Source: Petrosia ficiformis
Lineage: Eukaryota; Porifera; Demospongiae; Haplosclerida; Petrosiidae
Assembly (NCBI GenBank): GCA_947044365.1
Contig: OX345636.1
Span: 29,926,466 to 29,990,465 of the forward strand
Length of the DNA stretch: 64,000 nt
Reading direction: 5' to 3'
The position numbers and the translations under genes were made by a program. Shown here in pieces: positions 33,951 through 48,289 of the stretch. Positions within the stretch are counted from its first letter, which is position 1; each line of letters starts with the position of its first letter. The notes beneath the pieces were generated by a model. It saw nothing but the letters and a program-made list of their open reading frames with translations, searched no databases and was not told the origin of the DNA.

Positions 33951-34604
33951 GTAAGTGTAGCATTCAACTGCTCCTCTACTCACTCTGTGTCCTGTTAATA
34001 GTCTCAAGTTATTAACTGTCTTTGTTAGCAGCTCACCCGATTTGTCTCTCAACTGTTTGCATTGGCAGTTCCTGATTTGCCTCTTTCTTTTTTTTCCTGG
34101 CTATATATATATCTCGTGAGTGTAGCATTCAACTGCTCCTCTACTCTCTCTGTATCCTGTTAACAGTCTCCAGTTCAAGATTTTTGGTTAGTTCCCTTGT
34201 GTATGTATATGTGTTAAAAACCCCATGTAAGTGGTAAGAGGAGTGGCTACACCACACTTGCATGGGTAGACTCCTTGCCTACACTCTGATTATGTAAATA
34301 CATACATGTAAAAGTAATTTTAATGGACTTTCTAACCATAAAATGTATTCATAGTCCAAGTTTATATAATGAAGCCTTCTGTTGACAAAATGTATAAGTT
34401 TTTGGAGAATAGACTACAGCTAGTTGCCATGGCAATTACTCAAAGTTATTATAGTTGAAGTAGAGATTCCTCACCTTTTTCTGTTTTGTCTTTGTTTCAA
34501 ATTCTCATGCCTGCATATCATAGTGTCTATGTCTCTGTCTACTACTATGTTCTTTATTTTTAAAAATAGCTATAATTCTAAAAAATTATTTTGAAATAGA
34601 TATT
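33951..34604. repeat. Spacer between the tandem copies, with a 60 bp direct repeat
   Basis: GTGTAGCATTCAACTGCTCC followed by TCTACTC.CTCTGT.TCCTGTTAA.AGTCTC occurs at about 33955-34010 and again at about 34118-34170. No ORF. Confidence 0.6.
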
Positions 34605-35640
34605 CAACATGGCACTGGGAGGTCCTCCAACAAAAAAGAAAACCAATGAGAAGCTAGAAGTATTTTCCAGTTGTCTATAAGGGGCAAAAACAGCCAGATT
34701 TCGACCAAGTTTCATGTATACTACTAAAAGACGCAACGATTGATTTAGAATATAGATTTATTCAGCTCAGAGTTGATTATTATTGTGACATTTTTAATGG
34801 AAGGTTCTATATTAATGATGACATAACTCTGGGAGAAGATCTATCTTTGTCTAAGTCAAGTAAAATGAAATTGATACAGGACAGCATTGCCGTCAAACTA
34901 CTGCCGAAAAAGTACACACCCATAATTATCAATGAGAGAGAAGAGAGATTGGCAGAAAGTGGAGATGGAGGAGACTCAGATAATGAAGTTAATTACAGTG
35001 ATAAAGCATTTAAAAATCCTTTTTCAAGTGAGGAATTTTATTGTTTTGAAAATCAGCTAAAATGCGTGGACTCACTGAATCACATTGCATCTTTTCAAAT
35101 GCCCGGAGCAAATATTTTTTTAGTTCACTGACCGAAATCTTAACCTTGAATAATGAATGAATGAAGTCTCTACACAGCACCAACTCGTCAGGTGATTACC
35201 AACATGGTGCATTAGAAGTAACATGGATCCTCAGCTACCCCAAAACAAGGAGCCACAGTGGCGAGTCGCAACTTAGTGCTAGAACCCAGTCTAGAGTGGC
35301 TGACTTCGTGGTGTGGGATTCCAAAGAAAATGTTTACTGCATTGTCGAAGAAGTAAAAAGCGATGACAACGTACATGTATTTCTTCAGAGTCAGAAACAG
35401 ATTTTGGGTTTATTCAAGAAAAAATAAAAGGCGATGCTAGCATTGGTATGTCAACCATCCTTCATCACCCCGGTGATTGCAAGACAAGAAATGTCTTCTA
35501 TGACACGTGCAATGCAACACTATAAACTGTACAATCTGATCCTATTAGAAGATTTCAGTTTTATTCAAATCTTCCATGGCATAAACATGTTGACAATCGA
35601 AACCAAGTATTCCTCCTTGTCTCATAAAATGAGGAGTTTG
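34605..35640 (+). pseudogene. Tandem gene copy 2 with a PD-(D/E)XK-like motif
   Basis: Starts after an AG near 34600 with MALGGPPTKKKTNEKLEVF. It then has TIDLEYRFIQLRVDYYCDIF, an ORF at 34847-35128 (SSKMKLIQDSIAVKLLPKKY, then EVNYSDKAFKNPFSSEEFY), a frame change, and the block RVADFVVWDSKENVYCIVEE with VKSDDN (35290-35370). The last 300 bp are almost identical to copy 1, while the 5' halves are more diverged, which suggests gene conversion or a late partial duplication. A TAA at about 35428 replaces the Gln codon present in copy 1. Confidence 0.5.
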
Positions 35641-36061
35641 TAAAGCTATACATAGCTCAGTATAGCTTATGGATCAAATCTAGATAATGTTTCGATTTCA
35701 AAGTTCTGATAGAGTTTATACGTAAGTGTGACTTGATGATCACTAACTAATAACAGGAAAAATCTCATGTTTTACATCAATGAAGAAAGATACCCAACAT
35801 ATCTGGAACAATCCTTCCAGTTGAAGAGGATATTGAGTTTGAATTTAAAATGCATACAAAGTTATGTACTGAAGAGATGAGATGAATAAGAGCTATTTCG
35901 AGGTTATGCTAATTTGAAGTCTGCCAGTACTCGTTAAAGATTCATGCATCATCTTTTTACTGTTTCTCTGCCATATACAACAGATATTAAAGACAAAAAT
36001 GTACAGGAACAGCAACTAGCATTTAACAGAATACATTAATTGTTTACTGGATAAAAAGTAG

Positions 36062-36470
36062 GTATGGATGGATGCAAGGCAAGGCAAGGCAAAGTGAGGC
36101 CCAGGCAAGGCAATGTGAAGCTGAAACTGAAACCATCACTATAGTTACTGTGGAACAACCTCTTTAAATTTTTATTACTGCTAGATCCTCATCACCGGTT
36201 TGAAATATCAATTCATAATAGAACGACTTAATTATTACAGATATAACATATATAGGAAAAGTGGGCTAGACCACATGCATGAAAAAATTAGACTTCTCTC
36301 TGAGAAAATTCAAGTGCTATCCCACTTCAAAATGTTTGTTAATTTGGTCTTGAGTGTGACTATTTAGGGAAGGCAATGTGAAACTGAAATTGAAACCATC
36401 ACCATAGTTACTGTGGAACAACATCTTTAAATTTTTTATTACTGCTAGATCACCAGTTTTGGCTGATACT
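36062..36470. repeat. Direct repeat with an AAGGC microsatellite
   Basis: A (AAGGC)n-like run at 36075-36110 is followed by GGCAATGTGAAGCTGAAACTG...TTTAAATTTTTATTACTGCTAGATC. The same 95 bp recur at about 36368-36455 with few changes. Confidence 0.7.
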
Positions 36471-36475
36471 ATAAC

Positions 36476-37960
36476 TTGCTGTTGTTACATATAGTTATAG
36501 AAAGTTTTGCATACTTCAGGCAAGGTAACTACCATCTTATCCAAATTACAACAACTATGAAGACAAAGACCAATTCAATTGAACTACACTGTGATCTTTT
36601 TGTTCTTGATAGCCAGAATACAAGTGAGGAAGAGATGGAGCGAGGTCGTTTCTTTCTAAACATACATGTACACATAATGCAGACACTCTGAATGATGTAC
36701 CTGTATATTGTCACATTGTACACACATGCAATTGTTTTGGTTTCACAGTGATATGTATACATTATAATAATTATGTCTACAGCAGAAACCACAACATAAG
36801 TGATAATAGCATCCCTTCTTGCAGTTTGTGCAAAGTGGACGCAAATATTTGTGTTAATCCTCAGGAACGACTAGACTGGATAATGAAGACAGGAAACAGG
36901 ATACTTGACGAGAATGGACGAGAGATAAAATTTCACCAATGGCATTCACTCTCACACCACATATACATGTATCAAGTGCAGTGATTTTGTGTAGCGAAGA
37001 ACAAATTTGAAAACCATATCCTCTTGGACAAAGAATTGATGCTGATCTCCATGTACAAGAGAAAGCTTTTCTTGTGTGGACTCTGTCAAAGACTTGTGTT
37101 GCAGAATGATCACTATAGTTTGGAGACATGGGGAAGCTCCTTGCTGGAAGTGAGCTTGAGAATAAATATTGCCTCTATATTAATTATTGTGATTATCGAA
37201 AGAATAAGTGTTGATTATAATGATTAATGAAGACAAAGGTAAACATCTGTATCTATTAGTTTTATGTAGTATGTACATTTATACAGGGAAGAGACCAAAG
37301 GTCCATTGTACTATAGCATGAAGAATTGTGAACAGTTATCACCGAAGCTTCGTTCTAATGTCCTGTAATCATTATCAGACATTTCATATACAATTAATTT
37401 CACTACATATATTGCGTTCGTTAGGGTCAACATTCACAATGTCATGAAGATTCATTTTGTAGTCGCCCCGGTTACAGTCCGTCAAAGATTATATTCACTA
37501 ATCCATCTGTGATTGCTGCATACAAGCATTGACACAGACACTCATCTATAGAGATGCTGCATCTTATTTGAGAGTCAGTATGTTAATATTAAAGTTTACC
37601 ATTATTTTGTAATTCTCAGTGTTGTGACACATTTTGGGTTAAGACTTGTAATCATCAACTCCTAACGTACATTCCAAAACACATACATTTTGGAACAGTT
37701 ACATTTGTCATGAGAATGAATCTTGCTTGCACGGACTGGTATAATTTCAATCCTGTCATCCATTGATGACTTTTTTTTCAATTTAGAATCACAGGGACTA
37801 TATAAGTCTCATGTATATATACCGGTTTTAGTAGTAATTTTCTATGCTAGATAGTTAGTAATTGATACGATATTACTATTATAACAATATCGTTACATTG
37901 AAATATCTGATATTTACTAATTAACTGGTTTGGATATATGCGGTACTGAATACAACGTAC
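36476..37960. other. Poorly resolved stretch with a possible exon near 36826-36980
   Basis: After an AG near 36822 an open frame reads LCKVDANICVNPQERLDWIM, then KTGNRILDENGREIKF, to a stop at 36982. I do not recognise it and no partner exons are evident. 37240-37960 shows no ORF; a TAA/ATTGATACGATATTAC-rich segment is present near 37860. Confidence 0.25.
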
Positions 37961-37970
37961 ATACGCACAC

Positions 37971-38857
37971 ATGAAAAAACATGATAGTAGTTGTAGTGAG
38001 TTTGTCACTTTGCTGGAGATGGAACCTGTGGAAGAAGAGCTTATTTCAAAAAAGATAGTACATGTATTCGCTGCTTGGGGATTTTTTGGCCTAAAGCCGT
38101 TGTCCGGTGATCATCCACTCTGTGGCGGATCCAGGGGGGATTTTTGGTTTTCATGGAAACTCCCTTTCAAATTTTAAAATTCAAGTTTTGAAAAAAAAAT
38201 TGATTGATAAAAGTCTGTGTGACACGCCTATTAGCATGTTGTAATATAAGTCTGATGTAACTGAATCTAAAGATTGCTTATTGGCAATGCAGTAGTCATG
38301 ACTGGCTATAAAGTCTCACACTCAATCTGGTTGTGTATCTGATGCTCGTGTTTCATCAAACATTTAGTGTAATAAATCATGATAGCTAGTTCTAAGTTAG
38401 TAACTTATGGTAACCTTCATAACTGTCCCGATATAGTTACAGTCCTGCCCGACAGAGAAATGTGCAATTACAAAATGTATTGACCACACCCCTCACGAAG
38501 AATTAATCATAAAAAAATTCAGCGCACTTTGCACACTGTTTTTTTTTGAAACCCCCTTCTTCAATTTCTAGATCCGCCACTGCCCTGCCACATGACAATT
38601 CTACTGCTATTTGTCGTCTATGACACAAACATCCCAGACAGTTTTCAGAACTCAAGGCTACACCAAGAATGTCTACATCTTCTAAACCATCCTCATCTCA
38701 ACAAAAGGTCGACGAATCCTTCGCCAGCGGGCAGAAGTATACTAGAAATGGCAAACAGTGGCAGCAGATAACGGACTCTGTCTGCTACGCCATAGCAAAG
38801 ATATGATGCTTCTATCATCTGTAGAAAGCCAGGATTAAAGAAGATGCTTTCTACATG
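37971..38857 (+). pseudogene. ZBED-like hAT transposase, N-terminal part
   Basis: Before the small insert at 38120-38583 there is ISKKIVHVFAAWGFFGLKPL, resembling the start of a BED finger. After it, one frame reads STAICRL, a stop, then HKHPRQFSEL, which look like the rest of the finger, then SSSQQKVDESFASGQKYTRN and ITDSVCYAIAKDMMLLSSVE, SPGLKKMLST. This is the typical N-terminal region of ZBED1-like hAT-Ac transposases. The ORF runs into the Tc1-like element at 38858 and resumes at 44533. Confidence 0.65.
38120..38583. mobile_element. Small inverted-repeat element with GTGGCGGATC termini
   Basis: The left end TGTGGCGGATCCAGG and the reversed right end CAGTGGCGGATCTAG form short inverted repeats, both followed by G- or C-rich runs inward. 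It is non-coding, about 464 bp. The CAGTGGCGGATC terminus is common in small animal elements. It sits inside the BED-finger region of the hAT gene. Confidence 0.65.
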
Positions 38858-38970
38858 TACAGTACGTCTCAATAAAAAGTTAACGTTCCGTTGTACAAAA
38901 CGGATCGTTCTACGATACGCAGTCAATCGTTGTGTTACCGTAAGGCACCATCGTTGTTTTTCCGTTGCTA

Positions 38971-39130
38971 CACACAAAAAAAATATGTGCTATTTCAGCA
39001 CACAAATATGTGTCAAACTATTGTCCCAGATTTCAACACATAACACATGTGTTACATGAAAGGAGTGAGCTAAATCTGCACACGTGTATAATTATAGTTT
39101 TTCTAATGTGCTAAATTTACACAGGTTATT
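38971..39130. repeat. Left terminus and subterminal palindromes of the cassette
   Basis: TGTGCTATTTCAGCACA at 38986-39002 and TGTGCTAAATTTACACA near 39109-39125, with further ATGTGT/ACACAT words between them. They would be candidate protein-binding sites. Confidence 0.7.
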
Positions 39131-39291
39131 TCTTAAAAATTATAATTCTGAATAAAAACAGAAAGACATCTAATAATTTTATAATAATAATCAGTTAAAA
39201 CATAAATTTACAATAAAACTGCATGTGTGATTAAAAAATAATACTACATGTTTACAATAAGGAACAGAAACAAATTATATAACAGTTATAT

Positions 39292-41635
<2,344 letters not shown>

Positions 41636-41754
41636 GGCCTTTCTTCTTCGAGAGGCGACGAGAGCAGCTGGTAAAAATGCCGCGTTGTTAGACAACTTGC
41701 GCATGCGCATGCGCATACGCACATATTTATTATATATTCTAAGACCAATCTACA
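41636..41754. promoter_or_regulatory. Bidirectional promoter region with GCGCATGCGC palindromes
   Basis: The 119 bp between the two divergent start codons contains GCGCATGCGCATGCGC at 41699-41714, two overlapping matches to the NRF1-type site (GCGCATGCGC). CpG density is well above the surroundings. Shared control of both genes is an inference. Confidence 0.5.
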
Positions 41755-42643
41755 ATGTACTACTGTTCCTTCTGTGATTTTCAGTGTTTTACTAACAAAC
41801 TATTGATGAAACACATTAGAAGTTGCCATGAAAATGATGCCAACTTCAGAGTCTATTGTATGTTCTGTGGGATGGCTTTTAAAAGATGGGAAAGTTTCAG
41901 GAAACATTATGGCAGGTTCCATAGTGGTAAGTGGGGAGAAGGAGGATTACTATACTCAGTTACTAGATTACAATATATGTACATAAATAATGATGTATAA
42001 TATATTATTGTATATTTTATTGTATATAGATGAAATGAATGTTCTGGAGCAGCAGGATGTATCTTTGTATCCGGAACAGATTACCGATGACCTGAATCTC
42101 TCTGAAAATCATTCTAATATGCTTCAAAATTCTCATGAATGGGATCTGGAGTGGGATTGTACTATGTTTTTAATGAGAATTACAAATGAGCTATCTTTGA
42201 CTCATAGTGGTATTGACAAAATGTGTACTGCCACTCAATCATTCATTGATTTGATATTCAATAAAACATTTCACAGAGTTCAGAGTTGCCTTCAGTCACA
42301 AATTACACTTACTACTGAACTATCTAATGATATACGAACAGTCTGTAACCTCGGTGATGTGTTTAACCAATTAAGCTCCCGCTACTACAGAGAAAGTTAT
42401 TACTGTGAACACTTTAATTACGTAGTAAGTAACATAATAGTTGTAGGTATGTTAACAAAATCACTCCAATTAGAAGGATATGATGGAAAACTTTGTGCCT
42501 TTCATGTGTCAGCAACTGATATAGAAAAAGTTGTACTGTTTAAAGATTTTTACTGCCATGGTATCCTACATTTAAAGAATAAATCCGGAAAACTCTACAT
42601 TGTAGAAAAAGATAATCGATACAGAAGTATATGGTGCTTGTAG
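41755..42643 (+). CDS. Two-finger C2H2 protein of the cassette (intact)
   Basis: Exon 1 is 41755-41926, exon 2 is 42030-42643; GT/AG sites and phase fit, giving 261 codons plus stop. Residues 1-55 hold two fingers of the form C-x2-C-x12-H-x4-H (CSFCDFQCF...HIRSCH and CMFCGMAFK...HYGRFH). The rest (DEMNVLEQQDVSLYPEQI, then FLMRITNELSLTHSGIDKM and ILHLKNKSGKLYIVEKDNRY) has no domain I know. It probably binds DNA in the nucleus, and the cassette ends are candidate targets. The start is chosen because it gives the first finger and lies beside the shared promoter. Confidence 0.8.
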
Positions 42644-42944
42644 ATTGACATTACCATGTGTTTTTCGCATTTTGTTCATCATAAATAATTGTTATACATT
42701 GCATCATGTATTTTACCAAATGTTTGTGTAGTTATTTATTGCAGAGATCACTCAATATGCAACATTAAGTTTTATTAATAATACATTTTAATATTAATGT
42801 GCTATAGTTCAGTGTGCTATTTTTATCATCACAATAAGTATGTGCTATTTTAGCACACATAGGTGTCATTTAGACAATTCAACACATGCTTTCCTGAAAT
42901 GACACACACAAGTGTGTAAAAATTGCACACCTTTTTTTTCTGTG
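42644..42944. repeat. Right subterminal region of the cassette
   Basis: AT-rich sequence with TGTGCTATTTTAGCACA at 42841-42857 and TGTGTAAAAATTGCACA near 42912-42928, matching the palindrome type at the left end, and the inverted terminus at 42912-42944. No ORF. Confidence 0.7.
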
Positions 42945-43009
42945 TACGTTCGTCCGTAGCAAGCTACAATTGTTTTGGTCACGTGAGACAGCTTCATTCC
43001 GGTTATTTA

Positions 43010-43244
43010 TTACTTGCTGATTCGATGTAGAAGTAGAAGTTTTCTTGGCTGGACTTTCAGAGGAAGCACTTACTGCCAGCTTATTCGTGATGTAAACAAG
43101 CTGAAGAGATACGAATGGGCTGTGCAGTACAAGGATGACGAATTTTACAACGTTGTATTTACCGACGAGTGTACAGTTCAACTAGAAGCCCATCGACGAT
43201 TTTGTTGCAGGAAAAAATTAGAGACTCCTCGTCCTAAACCAAGG
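43010..43244 (+). pseudogene. Tc1-like transposase fragment
   Basis: Open frame GWTFRGSTYCQLIRDVNKLK, then RYEWAVQYKDDEFYNVVFTD and ECTVQLEAHRRFCCRKK. This matches the region around the first catalytic Asp of Tc1 transposases (VVFTDE). The HTH region upstream and the rest of the catalytic domain downstream are absent. The fragment ends at a possible donor (AAG/GTATAT). Confidence 0.75.
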
Positions 43245-43254
43245 TATATTGTTT

Positions 43255-43256
43255 AA

Positions 43257-43297
<41 letters not shown>

Positions 43298-44240
43298 GTA
43301 TTAATTAGTATGATGGTGACATTATCCCTTTGATGTGGTGAGGTATATAACATATATAGCCCATAATGAAGTTGACCAAAAAGCTCCTAATTGTGCATAT
43401 AGAGGTCTATATTTAAAAAAATATAGACCACCCTGTCTACATTGTGCATGAGATGACAGCACTACTGTCTTGACATGTGGGCCATAATAAAACATTTGTT
43501 ATATAAAAATATTATAACATAATGTTGGTCCTCCTTACTTCACAAAGCTTTTGTCAAAGCTAAGTCACTCTGTTCAGCTTTTTTAAAAGCTACCAAATAC
43601 ACAAAAGATTTCACTAATCATTAATATTATCTTGCACATTTTTTTTATGCAGGACTTACTCGAGACATCTATAGTTCAAATGATGATAATAATACAATAC
43701 TTTCAGTTGTATGTAGTTTCTTGCTACTGTTAGTGATTATATATCCATGGTTACCAAACATTTATAATGTTATTTCAATTAGTTATTATTGAAATTTTAT
43801 TTCCATGGTTATCAAACATTTATATTTCCATGATTACCAAACATTTAGTATTGAACATGATTACCAAACTTCCATCACATTTAACATTTTATTACCAACA
43901 ACTTTAATTTAATGATTTTCAAATTAAGTGATTTTCTAATTCCAATGATAACTTTGTAATTCCAACGATACAACTCAGGTAATTTTCTAAGTCAGTGGAT
44001 ACAAGTCTGTTCAGTAGATTATTTTCTCTTTGACTACAGACCACAATCTTCCCATCATACATCTTCCTTCTTTCCTTTATTATACACCCTGTCCTTTCAC
44101 CAAACTTTCTTTAGAAGAAACAACATTGCTAGATAGGGCATCTTCATCTGGCCAATATATATATTAAAAACATGATACAGCTATTAATTAAAGAATGATT
44201 GATTAAAATCACAATAGTAACATATTAACATCTTACCTGA
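43255..44240. other. Remainder of the Tc1-like element, non-coding
   Basis: A TA microsatellite at 43260-43290, then AT-rich sequence with repeated phrases such as GGTTACCAAACATTTAT (about 43750-43860). No transposase blocks are seen. Sequence from 44247 to 44532 is the long right terminal region. Confidence 0.5.
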
Positions 44241-44534
44241 CACTTTAAGTGCTGTTCTCAAAGACATTGTACTCCACAACAAATAAAAACGACGTTCCAA
44301 CGGGAGAAAAAACGACCAAACCAACCTTACAACGACAATACTACGATTGGTTGCACGTGGAGTCCATGTCAACGTGCACGTGACATCCTACCGTATAAAC
44401 GATCCATCGTTTTCCAAAACGAGTAATTGGAAACCCTGCAGTACGCGTTTTAGCCTGAAAAACACCGTACTTCACATCGTTGTACGCTTCGTTTTGTACA
44501 ACGCAACGTTAACTTTTTATTGAGACATACTGTA

Positions 44535-45600
44535 TGTTTGATAGTAAGTATGAATTGCCTACTTAAATTTATATTTCTCAGATATTTATGACCAACATTG
44601 CCATCCAAATCTCATGAATATCATTATGTGGTTTAGTTAGGGTTCCCCTGTGGTTAGGGTTCAATAAGTATCAAAGTGATCTTAGTCTTTGATGGCAATC
44701 TTGGACATCACTCTTCTCAGACAGCCATACCCACTATTTAAAATTCAACCCCCAGAGAGAAGGTTGAATCAGAATTGTGTGATTTATCTGTTTACTCAAT
44801 AACTACTGACATGTGGTCAAGTCAAGGACTACTTCCTTACAGTTATATCAGCGGTGTCTACAAAGATGTGTCTACAAGTTGGGAGTCAATGGAGGCCATG
44901 ATTTCCTGTTTTCCTGAGCAAATAGACGCAATCACAGTGGTCTTCAGCTCAGATCGAAGAACCACTCATTTAATTACAAGATTGCAGGATATTGATGTCT
45001 TAGAATCTCTTCCAAAAGCACTTTCTCCTGTGCTGAACTCACTGTCTTTTTATCTGGAGAAAAGCATGTTATGATTTCATCTGTATTACCTGTCCTCCAT
45101 AAACTTAAACACAAAATACTCATTGTGCAATAAGATGACACACAGCTTACAGAAGATATCAAGACAAATATTGTTGATGAACGGAATTCACACTACACGG
45201 ATACCAATGTGAGAGAGATACTCAATATTACATTGTTTCTGGATCCTCGTTTCAAGAGCAGATGAGACTACCCTAATAGATAGTATTCAAAGTATGGCAT
45301 TGGAAGTCATGGAATCTGTGCAAGACACAGAAGATCCCGAAGGTGCAACATCAAGTGATAATGTAGTACAACCCCCGAGGAAGAAAAAGAAGCTGGTAAT
45401 CTTTTTACAAAATGAACACATGAGCTGTCATCATTGGCAACCTTTTCACCACAAGAAAAAGTTACCAAAGAAGTGCAGTCGTACTTGCAGAGCTCAAAGT
45501 TAGACATCGAGAGTGACATCACCACTCTACAATGGTGGAAAGAACAGTCTGGTTCATTTCCTTTTTTACCCCATTTAGCAAAAAAATATCTTTGTACATA
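44535..45600 (+). pseudogene. ZBED-like hAT transposase, C-terminal part
   Basis: Continues the gene at 37971-38857: MFDSKYELPT, a stop, KYISQ-like remnants, then SVYSITTDMWSSQGLLPYSY (44787 on), TTHLITRLQDIDVLESLPKA and, after shifts, ETTLIDSIQSMALEVME (about 45270) and YLQSSKLDIESDITTWWKEQ (about 45490-45560), the hAT C-terminal region. Several stops and shifts are present. Order and content fit ZBED1-like transposases. Confidence 0.7.
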
Positions 45601-45805
45601 GGGTAGGTACGTACCATTAGGGTATTGTGGTACAGTAGGCAATTATGAAACACATTAGAAAATCCTGGATCATGCACTGCTGGAGCCTTCCAATAGTTAA
45701 CTACTGTTAATTGATAATAATTACTCACTTGCTAATCAATGAACTTGTCCTGTAGGTTGACCTTTGACCTTTGACTCTTACCACATGTACTAATTGCGTG
45801 GTAAA

Positions 45806-48275
45806 ATGTCTTCCAGCAACAACAAGAGGTTGCAGTGGTCCATGGAGTCTATGTGTGAAGCACTGAAAGCTGTAAAACTACAGGGAAAAGGCCTCAGACA
45901 GGCAGCAAGGGACTTTGATGTGCCAGTGACCACTTTGAAAAGAAGAGTGGATGGTACAGTTCCTGTAAATGCAAAGCCAGGGCCAGCAACAGTGCTAACC
46001 ATGGAAGAAGAGGAAAAACTTTGTAAATATTGCTTTGACATGTGTGACATGGGATGTAAGGAGTGTGGCATATCGTATTGCTCAGAATTCTGGCAGGCCA
46101 CACCCATTTCATGATGGTAAGGCTGGGCGGGATTGGTATGAGGGTTTTCTTCGAAGGTTTCCAAGTCTGACATTAAGAAAGGAAGAAAGTTTGTCGTATT
46201 TGAGGGCGAAAAATGCCAATGAGAAAGTAATAGAAGATTTTTTTGCCAAATTGGCTGCTGTTCTAGCAAGACTAAATATCTTATCAAAGCCTATGCTTAT
46301 ATATAATGCTGATGAGACAGGCTTCTCAAAGGTGCACAAACCTCGATGCAAAGTATTAGCATGACGTGGACAAAAGACTGTGTGGGGTCTTACATCTGGT
46401 GAGAGGGGAAGGACACACACAATCTTAGTATGTGGATCAGCATCTGGTCATGTCATTCCACCTCTAATGATCTTTCCACGTGTTCGTATGCCTGAATCTT
46501 TAAAGGAGGGTGCACCACCAGGAACAGAATTTGCAACGTCACCGAAAGGGTGGATAAACCAGGAAATCTTTTTCAACTGGCTAGACTTTTTTATTGCAAA
46601 TATTCCAAGTGTGAGACCTGTACTCTTAATATATGATGGCCATGCATCTCATTTATCTAATAATAGAGAAGGCAAGGGCAAATGACATTCACCTTCTTTG
46701 TTTGCCATCACATTGCACACATGTTTTCCAGCCATTAGATGTGTCGGTTATGTCAAGCCTTAAGAATCACTTTGGAAAAGCATGTAAACAGTTTTTGGCT
46801 CAGAATCCTGGTAGAGTTATTACTGAAGCTGATCTTGCTGGTCTTGTGGGACAGGCTTGGCCACTGGCTCTCACTCCTAGTAATTTGATCTCTGGTTTCT
46901 GCAAATGTGGGATTTACCCCTTAACTCTTTAATAACCATAGACGCATATTTGCGTCATTTAATTAATGCGTTTACATGACAATAGGCGCGATTATGTGTC
47001 AAAAAGCAAGCCAAATAAAAGAGCTCGCATAGCGGTCAAATGAACAGCTGTATTAAAGTACACTACGAAGAAGACTTGTAGTTAGTTGAAATTAGTCAAA
47101 TTCCAGGCCAAACAAAAGCGATAAGACGCTAAGTATGGGCGTCGCCACTGACTACTACACATTCAAACACTCGTCTTGCTGCTTTCCTGCAGCTAACGAA
47201 GCATGTTTTTGGTATCAATGGCTTACTTAGAAGGTCTTCTGTACAACTAAGTGAGTTAAAAGTCGTGGTTGCTTAAAATTCACGAGCTATACAGACTAGA
47301 CAAAAGTGGGCGTTGCCCGTCGACTACTATACTTACAAACGTTCGCATGTCTCTCTTCCTGCTGATAGCGAAGTATAAATTTTACATCAATGGGTTTGTT
47401 AAAGACTCTTCTTTCCACAAAATAAGTTAGAACGTTGAGTCTTATAAAATATGAGAGTTATAGTGCTGAAAATGCTGATTAGATATTAAGCGCTCCGCCC
47501 ACACAAAATTTCTTAATTAAATTTGGGGTTAATAACGAAAACGCTTATTTCAATTGTGGTTGGTAAAGAGTTAAATCCAGGACGAATCACTGACCGTCAT
47601 TTGGCTCCTTCTACCATTTATAATAGGGAGAATGAGCATTCACAGTCTCTTAATTCCCCATCTAACACTAATAGTAATACATCAGGACAATCCCAACAAT
47701 CCTGCAGTCTTTTTCCTTGTTATCCATAGAGTCTTCATCTCTGAATGCTAGACCCTCTTCTTTACCTGTGTGCTCTTCAAGTGAATCTAAAAGTATTGAT
47801 GACATTCTGCTCTTGCCCAAAGCGAAGAAGACTTTTAAGCAGACTAGAGTTGGTTTGACGAGTAATGCACAGTATGTAACAGTGAGTCCTTTTCTCAAAA
47901 ATCAAAAAACTTCGTGAGAGGAAGGCAACAAGAGATGAACGAGAGAGAAAGAAAGGGATTACCAAAATTAAGTCTAAACCAAAGCAATCTAAGCCCAAGT
48001 CTAAATCCAAGGTCAGGACTACTGCCAACCGAAAACAGACTGTAGCTGTTCGCTCAAGGCCCCAAGTTCAAGCTCAACTAGACAATGATACAAGCACTAA
48101 TTCTGAATCAGATGTGGATGAGTGTTCATGTGGTATTTGTGATGTCAAGTATGGTACTGATGATAAGCTTTGGATTGAATGTGATGAATGTACACTTTGG
48201 TTCCACACCTCTTGTGTACATATTGATGATCAATGTATTCCAGATGTTTTTTTGTGCTTTGACTGTCATACTTAA
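45806..48275 (+). pseudogene. pogo-type transposase (HTH, DDE) with C-terminal PHD finger
   Basis: N-terminal HTH (SMESMCEALKAVKLQGKGLR, then AARDFDVPVTTLKRRV). After a small deletion and shift near 46070 follows a CENP-B-like part (PFHDGKAGRDWYEGFLRRFP). The DDE domain has YNADETGF (46300), YDGHASHL (46635) and CTHVFQPLDVSV (46720). A MITE at 46925-47570 splits KCGIYPL from NPGRITDRHLAPS. The C-terminus has a basic Lys/Arg region and a PHD-like zinc cluster ending at 48275 (CSCGICDVKYGTDDKLWIEC, then CTLWFHTSC). A TGA at 46363 and frameshifts near 46670, 47710 and 47910 inactivate it. It would have bound element ends and cut DNA in the nucleus. Confidence 0.8.
46925..47570. mobile_element. 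TTAA-flanked MITE (piggyBac-like target site)
   Basis: 646 bp between TTAA at 46921-46924 and 47571-47574. Its ends are CTCTTTAATAACCA and, reversed, CTCTTTACCAACCA. Removing it with one TTAA restores an in-frame pogo ORF (GIYPLNPGRITDRHL). TTAA target sites are the hallmark of piggyBac. No ORF. Confidence 0.85.
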
Positions 48276-48289
48276 AATATTGTGTCCTT

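Noticed and set aside
37430..37560. Possible small RNA or tRNA gene near the GC-richer patch
   Set aside because: I could not build a cloverleaf or a convincing hairpin.
41636..41722. N-terminal Met-Arg repeat extension of the SAMD3-like gene
   Set aside because: It is encoded by the GCGCATGCGCAT promoter palindrome; the ATG at 41635 directly precedes the SAM domain and is more plausible.
44184..44277. First exon of a minus-strand Tc1 transposase (MSLRTALKVSG with a donor)
   Set aside because: The only recognisable transposase piece in the element is on the plus strand; a ten-residue match to nothing specific is not enough.
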